The position numbers and the translations under genes were made by a program. This document shows positions 55,010 to 64,000 of a stretch of 64,000 nt of DNA, piece by piece; positions within the stretch are counted from its first letter, which is position 1, and every line of letters starts with the position of its first letter. A model generated the notes under the pieces. That model saw nothing but the letters and a program-made list of their open reading frames with translations, did no database searches and was not told the DNA's origin. Source of the DNA: Brassica napus (taxonomy: Eukaryota; Streptophyta; Magnoliopsida; Brassicales; Brassicaceae). Location of the stretch: positions 16,393,726 through 16,457,725 of the forward strand of contig NC_063437.1 in the NCBI RefSeq assembly GCF_020379485.1. Reading direction: 5' to 3'.

Positions 55010-57218
55010 ATGGCTTCCTCCGCTCCCGCCGTTGTTGCCCCGACATCGTTCGACGATCTCCGCCTGGGTCGATCTGCTCAGTTCGTCGTGGCTCGCCTCC
55101 TGCGTTTTTGGGACTCCAGAAACATTAAGAAGCAAGGTGAATTCATGGGAATCACCTTGCTTTTCCTTGATCAGCAGGTACTGTTCCATTTATTTACGAT
55201 CAAACTTTTTTTATTTACGATCGAACTTTTAGAGAAAGACCAACCGTTTGATTCCATTTATTCACATGTTTATTCTTTTGTTTTGATCTCAGAATTCTGT
55301 GATCCATGGGTTTATACCTGCCGCTCGCTCCGGTCACTACCGCCCAGGTTTACGAAGTGGTTCCATCGTCAAAATTTCACGCTTTGAGGTTGCTAGATGC
55401 ACTAACATGTACAAGATCACAGACAATCCTTTCGTGATCCGGTTCCTGCCGCAAACAACCATTGATGAAGTCCTGGTCAATGCTCCCATTATCAACCTCC
55501 AAAAATTCATGCTCAGGAAGTTTGAGCATCTTCAAGCACTTGCTAACACGAACTTGGAACTCCCAGGTTTATTTCTTATATATGATTGTCGAAATAATTT
55601 TATTCAGTTTTAAAATTGTCTTAATTATGGTCTGAGATTGAGACAGTATATGTGTTCAACGTTGCAGATGTTGTAGGAATGATTCGTTCCGTCCAAGGTT
55701 CCGATCTTAAGGATGCTGCAGTGATGACTCGAGTTGTTGTCCGCTTCGTCATCGAACCGTAAGCTAACAAAAACTTATCTGAAAAACTTTTATGGACGTG
55801 GCATCGTCATTAAAACAACTTTTTGCAGTAATGTTGTGGTGTATCTGTCCTTATGGGATGAAGCTGCGGCAACCTTTCGGGGACTCATCAGCTCAGGCGA
55901 AAGAGCACAGTCTGTTATGGTGGTCACAACTGTGAATCCAAAAATCTTTGGAGGTTCGTAAGATCTTTTAAAATTTATGGTTCAAACTGCTTTTGGTAAA
56001 TTCAATTATTTTGGGGTTTAATTTATGATGCAACCCAAACACTTACTCTCTGCAGGAAATTTGTACCTCAACTCCACCCCAGCCACGAAATTTTATTTCG
56101 ACGTGAATATTCCAGCCATCACCCAGTTCACAGCTAGGTAATATTCCACTTTGATCTTGAATCAGTCACTTTCTAACATATATGATTCGCTTTCAGCTTA
56201 GGAGGACCAGTTGGTGAAGCTTTTCCTTGCATCGATACCAAGGAATCGATCAAGAAAAAGGAACATGTCTCCATTAGAGATCTCAACAAATTCATCTCCA
56301 ACTCTGATGAGCAGGTAACAGTAATATTTATTCAAAGTAGGAAATGTCGTCTGAGTTGAATTAGTCTTATAAGATGTTTTGATGTTCGCTTGGTAGACCC
56401 AGGAAGCAGAGTTCATCTGCAAGGCTCGAGTGCTTGAGGTTCTCCAACAGAATGGGTGGTCTTTTGTTTCATGCACTGGCTGCAGCAGAAAGTTAGATCA
56501 ATCAGGCAATTCTCTACGTTGCAACCGTTGTGTTAATGCCAACGTCACCGGTGTTATAAAGTGAGCATTTTTAACAGTTTAGTATTGGAATCATTGTTTC
56601 TTGGAGACCACTTCCTTCCATTGTGCTCACTAAATCCGTTTTTTTCTAGGTACCGTGTTGAATTGTCTGTTGATGATGGGAATGACAATGCCACTTTTGT
56701 GGTTTTCGACAGAGAGATGCTTAGTCTCATTAAGAAAGATGCTGCAACTCTAACTGTGGAACAGGTTTGTTTTCAAAAAACATAAAAATTATACAAAGCA
56801 TAGCACTGCATTGTGAAGTTACAAAATGTTTTAACTTATTGCAGATGAATGGTGGTGGGGGCGAGCAGCTCCCACAGTGTCTAGGAGAGCTTGGTGGAAA
56901 AGAATTCGTGTTCCAGATACGTGTTACCCCGTTCAATTTCACTCCAAATCACCGCACTTTCACTGTTTGTGGAATAAGTGACCACATCGAACCTGAGGTA
57001 TTATAATATGATTCCGTTAAATTTTACATTGACTGACGCACTATAACAAATGTTCATTCGTTAACCAGACTTTCAACACCAAAGAAGCTTCAATTGTTGG
57101 TGGAGAGAGTGGTGAAACATCTGCTTCCGCCGGTGCCTCGGTTGAAGGCGAAGCGTATGATCCAAATCCAACCGGTGGTCAAGTGAAGGATGGTAACCGC
57201 AAACGTCCCCGTGAGTGA
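55010..57218 (+). CDS. RPA1-like single-stranded-DNA-binding protein of a Helitron
   Basis: Ten exons that all join in phase: 55010-55177, 55293-55566, 55668-55758, 55829-55953, 56056-56137, 56197-56314, 56397-56560, 56650-56764, 56845-56997, 57069-57218; 479 residues. The N-terminal OB fold starts SFDDLRLGRSAQFVVARLLR and has IIPA-like HGFIPAARSGHYRPGL. A middle OB fold has VVVYLSLWDEAAATF. The C-terminal OB fold (Rep_fac-A_C type) has a zinc ribbon at Cys312, Cys315, Cys328 and Cys331, then YRVELSVDDGNDNATFVVFD. The acidic, Gly-rich tail ends in a basic KRPRE. RPA1-like genes are a regular passenger of plant Helitrons and probably coat single-stranded transposition intermediates. No lesion was found. 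Confidence 0.9.
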
Positions 57219-58249
57219 AGCTACTAAGCTGTGATCCGTCAACCCAATTCTGCTTCCGTTTTTTTAATTATCAGTACCTATAATTACTATGCATTTGTTT
57301 TTTTAGACTTTCCAGTATTTTCCAGTTTCGGAATATGTTTCCGTCTACTTACCTCTTATGAGGAAAGACTTTTTAATTTAATATTCACGATGGGTTGACG
57401 TTAATTATATTCTATAAAGTTAGATCTAACAATTAGACGTTTCAATCAATGCATAGTAAATACGATTGAAGCAGTGAAGACGTTTTAAAAAATACGATTG
57501 AATCTATACAAGCCTGTTTAAATTTGTATCAGACTATAATGGCTATTCATGCTCTCAATATAATTGTATTAACCATTTTTAATTCTAAAACGGGAACGTG
57601 TGCCTCAAGTTATTAAAATCCAAGCAATCAACACTTTTAAAAAGTTTAACTTTCAAACAAATGTAGTTTACGGATCACAAATTAAATATGCATCTACGCG
57701 AGTTTCTGGCGGTTATATACGCCATTTTAAAATCATATCTATACCAAAAAAAAGCATACGAAAATGAATGTTGGGGTTATTAATCTCCATGCAGTCAGAT
57801 TTTTTAAAATAAGTAGGTCATTATTTTACTGCTAGGAAATAAATCACCACGGTTACATTGACAATAAGAGCAAATATTATATTATTATTTATGTAAGAAC
57901 CATCTATCAGTAGTCTAATATACTTACGAATAATGCTAATCATATACATATCTGTAACATAGTCAGCTAACCACTAACCTTAAATCCATTGTGGAAGGAA
58001 GAAACAGAACAGACAAAATGGATGATGCTAGAACTTGAACTCTCAACTCCTTTGACGTGCCGATTAAACTTCCTTTAAAAATATTAAACAGTTTTACGGC
58101 CGTTTAAAAACGTCGCGTAAAAACGTAACAGCCTCCAAGCCTAGGCCCTCAATCGATGAAAGTTTTTATCTGTATAGTTATCAAACATAACTCTGGCGAA
58201 AAACAGATCGGTTTAAAACAGATACTCTCCTAAGTGAAAGAAAGGGAAA
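57219..58249 (+). other. Spacer between RPA and RepHel genes
   Basis: AT-rich, no reading frame. It must hold the 3' end of the RPA gene and the promoter of RepHel. No repeat or element end recognised. Confidence 0.5.
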
Positions 58250-61200
58250 ATGATCGAACCACATGAAGCTGCCGTGAGTAAACGATTTCCAGGACAAAGT
58301 CAACATGACATGCATAACACAGGTTTGTGATCGCATTCGCCTCACTTACAGCAGATTTATGAATTATTTCCCATATAATTAAAACATGATTTCAATTTAC
58401 AGGGCATCAACCATTCCGGCAAAGTTTTGCATGTTCTGTATGCAAACGTAAAGGTATGCTTTTCCTATTACAAGCTTAACATTATCTACGTAACATGAAC
58501 ACTATTAAAAGAACAATGCTCAACAGGAGAACAGCGGAAAGCTAGACAAATGAGGAAGGCCATTATTATCGCCAGAAGACAAGCGTTCAAGCTAAAGAGT
58601 ATTCCTCTTCACTTCACAACAATTCCTATGTCTTAGCTTCGCTACCCTATATCAGCAAAACTTCTACTCACTGTATTTTGCTGTATCAATCAAATGCAGA
58701 TAGGACTGAAGGCCTGCAAGCATCGAGACACAAGAAAAAAAAAAGTAAAGCTAATGACCTTCAAGAATGCCCCTATTGTCGTGCTTTGGTATGGGAACAA
58801 GAGAAAAAAGGCAGTAGAGGCAGCAACAGAACTCCCCTTTTCAGTATATGTTGTCAGCAAGGTCGTGTGAAGCTACCACCCGAACCACATCCTCCCCATT
58901 CATTAGCATCACTACGCTCAGTTCTGCCCACTTCCAGCACAACATCCGCACGTACAATTCGATCCTTGCGTTCACGTCAATGGGAGCCAAGTTAGATTCA
59001 AAAGTGATGCACAAGCCTGGACCGTTCACTTTAAGGATACACGGTCAGAATGCCCACAAGATAGGATCATTGGTACCACAAGCTGGAAAACCACCAAAGT
59101 TCAGCCAACTCTACATCTTTGATACAGCAAATGAGGTTAAGAATAGGATCGCTACAGTCAAAAGAACAACAAAAGCAGGAGAACTTGATCCTGACATTGT
59201 TAAACAGCTGATTGAAACAATGGATGCGAACAATTGTTTGGCCAAAGTTTTCAGAAAGGCTAGAGATGCTCACGAACACAGCAGCTGCCCAGAGTTCAGA
59301 ATAAGATTGATAGGTCAACCAAAACGAGGCCGTCAATATGATATGCCTACAACTGATGAGATAGCTGGTTTAATTGTTGGAGACTTTTCAGAGCATATGG
59401 GCGATAGGGATATCATTGTTCACCATAAATCAGCTGGCCTCCAACATATAAGTGATATGCATCCACTCTACATGACACTGCAGTACCCTCTTTTGTTTCC
59501 TTATGGCCAATCAGGGTTTAACGAGAACATCCAAGTTGTCAACATTGATGGATCCACTCGGCAAAGGTCTTACATCACGAAGAGAGAGTACTTCGCTTAC
59601 CAGCTTCAAACTCGCTTGGAAGAGGGCATGACAATTGTCACCTCAAAGCGTCTACTCCATCAATATATAGTTGACGCCTACACCTCCATTGAGCAAGAAA
59701 GGTTGCGCTGGTTCAGACTAAATCAAAAAAAAATAAGAGCAGACCTTTACAACAATGTCAAGGATGCAGTCATTAAAGGAGACACGGATGCCAAGTCTAT
59801 AGGGAAAAGAGTTATATTACCTGCTTCTTACACAGGAAGTCCGCGTTACATGGCTGAGAAATACCACGATGCAATGGCTATATGCCGGTGGTATGGTAAT
59901 CCTCATTTATTTATTACAATGACCACCAATCCAAAGTGGGCTGAAATCTCCAACCATCTACAAATGTATGGGACCGACGAACCAAATGATCGTCCAGACC
60001 TTGAATGTAGAGTGTTTAAAATGAAGCTGGATGAGCTGATGTCTGATTTCAAGAAAGGGTTATTCTTTCCTCGCCCAAAAGCAGGTTCTTAATTTAAAAA
60101 AAATTTCTACCTACCTTTCCTCTTAACATACATATTATTAATAACATATATCATTCTATGCAGAGGTCTACACCATCGAATTTCAAAAGCGAGGCTTGCC
60201 ACATGCTCATATACTACTCTGGCTAGAAGGTGATTTTAATAATCCCACCACTTCTGATATAGATAAGATAATCTCAGCGGAATTGCCAGATAAAGAAACA
60301 GATCCGGAAGCTTACTGTTTGGTGGAGCAACACATGATGCATGGTCCATGTGGGAAAGATAGACCAAGTTCTCCTTGCATGGAAGATGGTGTGTGTACCA
60401 AGAAATTTCCTCGGAGCTACGTTCCTCACACTCAAATCAATGACTCTGGTTACGTTCTGTACCGGCGGAGGCAAACTGATCAAGTGGTCAAAAAAGGTAA
60501 CGTAACCCTCGACAATTCTTACGTTGTTCCCCACAATCTTCAAATCCTGAAGAAATACAAGGCGCATGTTAATGTCGAATGGTGCAATAAGTCAACGGCG
60601 ATTAAATACCTATTCAAGTATATTACTAAAGGCGTGGACAGAGCAGCGTTTGTGTTTCAAAAAGATGGAGATCAGATTCCTAGCGACCAAGCAAGCACCT
60701 CACAAAAACCAATAAACGAAATAGACAATTACTTGGAAGGTCGGTACCTGTCTGCTTGTGAATCTATGTGGAGAACTTTTAAGTTTGATATTCATCATAA
60801 CAGCCCGGCAGTTCAGAAGTTTCCTGTCCATTTACCTAATGAACAAACAGCAGTTTATGACGAGGATGAGGACCTAGAAGACGTGGAACGCAGATATACA
60901 CATGGGAGAACAATGCTTACAGAATGGTTTGAGATGAACAGACTGTACGAAGAGGCCAGACAGTTGAACTACATCCAAATGCTGACCATGTTTGTCTGGG
61001 ATAACTCAAACAAGCTTTACTCTAAACGGAAGCAAAAAGGAACAATTGGCAGACTTGTGAATATCCATCCTAATGCTGGTGATCGATATTACCTTAGGAT
61101 CTTGGTGAGCATCGTAAAAGGACCTACAGGCTACGATGATTTATACACTGTTGGTGACACAAAACATGAATCATTCCAAGCTGCCTGCTTAGCCAGGGGA

Positions 61201-63105
61201 TTGCTCGATGGAGACAAAGAATGGCAGGATGCAATGACTGAAGCAAATCAATGGTCTTCACCTAGCTGTCTTCGCCGGCTCTTTGTATTGATTCTGGTTT
61301 TCTGTTGCATCTCAGACCCACAAAAGCTTTGGATCAACACATGGCAGTATATGTCCGAAGATGTTTTACGCCACCAGCGAAGGATCCTCCGATTCCCACA
61401 GCTTGAACTCGGTCCACATGAACTCCAGCAGTATACTCTAATTGAAATAGAGTCTCTCCTACAAAACCATGAAACATCACTTACTGAGTTCAAGGGAATG
61501 CCTCTTCCGAGCCAAACAATACTAGACGATATGAAGAAAAAAAAGATGGCTCAAGAATACCAGTTTGACATAGCAGAAGAAACAAGGATCCATCAACTTA
61601 TGTTCTTAAAACTCAACGAAGAACAGAGGATTATATATGATGAGGTTATGACATCAGTTTTGGAAAAGCAGGGGAAATTATTTTTCATTTACGGAGCAGG
61701 AGGTACAGGGAAAACGTTCCTATACAAAACCATCATCTCTGCTTTGCGATCAAGAAGTAAAAAAGTTATACCTGTTGCTTCATCTGCTATAGCTGCTCTC
61801 CTCCTACCTGGAGGTCGCACTGCCCATTCAAGGTTTAAGATTCCTTTGAAGCTATATGAAGATTCTTTCTGTGAAGTTATAACCGGCACAATCCTCTCCA
61901 ACTTCTTAAGCCAGGCGGATCTCATTGTTTGGGATGAGGCTCCAATGGCACATCGCCATGCTATTGAAGCCGTTGATCGCACGCTACGAGATATCTTGTC
62001 TCTCTCAGATAAAGAGGCTTCACAGAAGCCTTTTGGAGGAATAACTGTCTTGCTAGGCGGTGATTTCAGACAAATTCTTCCAGTCATCCCACAGGGAACA
62101 CGCCAAGAAACAGTCAACGCAGCGGTAAACCGTTCTCACCTCTGGCACCACTGTCATATTCACGTCCTATCCAGAAATATGCGTGTTGAATCAGAGGAAA
62201 AAGATTTCGCTCAATGGATTTTACAAGTTGGCAACGGAAATGCACCTCTGATGGCTCAAAAAAATATAAACCAAGATGCTGCGGAAGATCAGATTGTCAT
62301 CAACGAGACACTTCTCCTCCCCGTTACTTCGAACCCTCTTGATATCTTATGTCAATCTGTTTTCACAGATTTCATAAATGACTACAAGAACTGGGATAAA
62401 ATCAGGGATACTGCTATACTAACTCCAAAGAATGATACAGTCGATGAGATCAACACTTACTTGCTATCAAAAATTCCAGGGAGAGAGAAAGAGTACTTAA
62501 GCAGCGACAGTTTTGCTGAGGACGAAAAACACTCAGGCCAGTTTGATTTATCCTATCCATTGGAATATCTCAACTCATTAGAGTTCCCAGGACTGCCAGC
62601 ACACAGAATCTGCCTCAAAGTTGGTGTTCCGATCATGCTCCTGCGCAATATAAACCAAGCAGAGGGGTTGTGCAACGGCACAAGACTTATAGTGACGAAC
62701 CTGGGAGAAAGAGTTATAAAAGCAGAAGTGCTAACCTCTTCATCGTCGACGCAAACAGAAGTACTGATTCCTAGGATCATACTATCACCAACAGAGTCCA
62801 GCCATCCTTTCACCCTCAAAAGACGCCAGTTTCCGGTTCGAGTATCGTACGCAATGACGATAAACAAGAGTCAAGGGCAAACACTGGCGAATGTTGCTCT
62901 ATACTTGCCAAAACCAGTTTTCAGCCACGGTCAGCTATATGTTGCGCTATCAAGGGTGACCACACCGAAAGGACTAAAGATCTTGAACATTACCAGCCCC
63001 GGGAGCTTGCGGAACACGATCGCAAATATCGTATATAGAGAAGCATTCAACGGTTTGCCAGACACATCAGGTATGTCACACGAACTTCTCTGTTATGGTC
63101 AATGA
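58250..63105 (+). CDS. Helitron RepHel transposase (HUH/Y2 Rep + PIF1-type helicase), one apparent frame break
   Basis: Proposed exons 58250-58322, 58403-58453, 58527-58598, 58700-60084 and 60164-63105. The first three give a Cys/basic N-terminus ([20 protein letters not shown]). Exon 4 begins with a zinc-finger-like [13 protein letters not shown] and [13 protein letters not shown], then must change frame near 58917 to continue as [20 protein letters not shown], the start of the Helitron-like N domain. Rep motifs follow: [10 protein letters not shown] (59925), the HUH motif [10 protein letters not shown] (about 60190, across intron 4) and the two tyrosines [10 protein letters not shown] (60603). 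Helicase motifs: Walker A GAGGTGKT (61697), DEAPM (61935), [12 protein letters not shown] (62060), [10 protein letters not shown] (62860), LYVALSRV (62936). A GTATGT donor at 63071 may allow a longer spliced 3' end. The single frame break is the only lesion seen; otherwise all catalytic motifs are present. Confidence 0.85.
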
Positions 63106-63931
63106 AACAATTATCCAACATGTATCCTGGCCCAAGTGACTTAAAACTCCAGGATATGACAAAGACACAGAGATGCAGGGAGAATTCCTTACCCCTCTCA
63201 TTATGAACCAGCAAGGTTAGCACTCGATTTCAAAAACATTCCATTACCGGTAACGAAGTTATAACCAAACAAATTAATCATGCAACAGGAGGGGTGGCGT
63301 GATTAGAAGCCCGTAGACGGAAAACTCAATGTCGGAAGAGCAGAAAGCTTTAACTATTTTCCTGTCAGAAGAGAAGAAAAGTCAATGTCGGAAGACAAGA
63401 ACGATACATGGCCCAATTTTCTCAAAACTAAGAATTCAATTTATTTTTACGAGCTTTTTCATATACAATTTTATCCCTTTTAGGGCCCAACACAATATCG
63501 AATCAGTATTTAGTCTTTTGAACCATAAAACCCACTACGGCCCAAATTAACATCCACCTACGTCTGCGGAATTATACCTAAAAAAATGCCGATTTATACT
63601 TTACACAATTAGGAATCTTAGTTCTTCTTCTTCGTCTCCGACTGAGAAAATCAAATTCAGTTGAAAACACCGATGTTCTCTTCTACTACACAAATAAAGA
63701 CTTTTCGTATCCATCTCTTCGGTTACTTCCGTTCATATTAACCATAACTCCAACCATTACAACTTATTCAATTAGACCACTTCCATCCACAACAATCCCT
63801 CTCACTTCCCACGCGATGAAACCGTTAAGTTAACTCATCTTATATAAAGTAGCCAAATCTCAGAGAGGGATGAATCTTCATAGCCCCATACTGTTATTCT
63901 CTTTCCTAAAACCTACTCAACTGCTATCGAA
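63106..63931 (+). other. Spacer after RepHel
   Basis: Contains possible extra RepHel 3' exons: an acceptor at 63152 is followed by YDKDTEMQGEFLTPLIMNQQ and a GT donor near 63216, and a CAG acceptor near 63290 precedes GGVA and a stop. A TATATAAAG box at about 63841 lies 90 bases before the edge gene. No Helitron 3' terminus. Confidence 0.5.
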
Positions 63932-64000
63932 ATGTCTTCCGAAGTTCCCCTCGGTTCTCACCCACCTCAACATGACAGAGCCTTCGACTCTCTTCGTTTG
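63932..64000 (+). CDS. Start of a second RPA1-like gene (cut by window edge)
   Basis: ATG followed by 23 open codons to the edge, including HPPQHDRAFDSLRL. FDSLRL matches the FDDLRL that opens the OB fold of the intact RPA gene at 55010, but the first residues differ. A TATATAAAG box and CT-rich leader precede it at normal distance. It is probably another RPA1-like subunit, either a second RPA of the same Helitron or that of an adjoining one. Too short to be sure. Confidence 0.5.
   Translation, partial: MSSEVPLGSHPPQHDRAFDSLRL

Larger units (their letters stand above)
54418..64000 (+). mobile_element. Large RPA- and RepHel-bearing Helitron (continues beyond window)
   Basis: The proposed 5' end is TCATATATATAATGAGGCTC after A, with a subterminal CCTCCACGTCAG as in the other large Helitrons. 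It is followed in one orientation by an intact RPA1-like gene, a RepHel transposase gene, and the beginning of a second RPA-like gene. No hairpin plus CTAG terminus occurs before 64000, so the element is at least 9.5 kb. If the edge gene belongs to it, it has the order RPA - RepHel - RPA. The 5' end is assigned by similarity, without an empty site. Confidence 0.7.

Noticed and set aside
1..64000. CRISPR arrays, bacterial operons, rRNA or organelle insertions
   Set aside because: No regular spacer arrays, ribosome-binding sites or organelle gene sequences were seen; introns and transposons mark plant nuclear DNA.

Overview
The window is nuclear DNA of a flowering plant, very probably a Brassicaceae (cabbage/radish type). 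This rests on AT-rich intergenic DNA, U2-type introns, a JASON-family gene beside a cluster of ACC-oxidase-like 2-oxoglutarate dioxygenase (2OGD) genes, and many Helitrons with Brassicaceae-style ends (TC at 5', GC-rich hairpin then CTAG at 3', inserted between A and T). There are few host genes; more than half of the bases are recognisable transposon or duplication debris.

Layout. 1-9.6 kb: two near-identical 1.9-kb blocks, each with an intronless, catalytically altered cyclophilin gene on the minus strand. Between them lie a Helitron end, a hAT MITE with an exact 8-bp target duplication, a LINE fragment, and a Helitron-like element carrying exons of a Raf-like kinase and of phenylalanyl-tRNA synthetase beta. 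10.0-13.1 kb: a complete non-autonomous Helitron. 13.7-15.9 kb: an intact 7-exon JASON-like gene, 423 codons. 17-51.4 kb: four 2OGD copies on the minus strand. Copy A is intact but has a 4.65-kb first intron filled by Helitrons. Copy B is broken by one base. Copy A' is a truncated pseudogene. Copy C is intact. MULE, hAT, PIF/Harbinger-like, SINE and Helitron insertions are scattered among them, several confirmed by target-site duplications or by comparing A with A'.

40.1-49.0 kb: two large minus-strand Helitrons, each with decayed RPA-like exons; the second also carries an EF-hand-like fragment. 54.4 kb to the right edge: a large Helitron on the plus strand with an intact 10-exon RPA1-like gene (479 codons), a RepHel transposase gene (HUH/Y2 Rep plus PIF1-type helicase) with one apparent frame break, and the start of a second RPA-like gene at the very edge. 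Its 3' end lies outside the window.

How it fits together. The 54.4-kb element carries the replicase, helicase and single-strand-binding functions that RPA-bearing plant Helitrons use for rolling-circle movement. The smaller Helitrons share its 5' signature or carry dead RPA exons, and look like relatives it could mobilise. The 2OGD cluster is the host gene family whose copies have been broken, stretched or left intact by these insertions. No tRNA, rRNA or CRISPR array was found.
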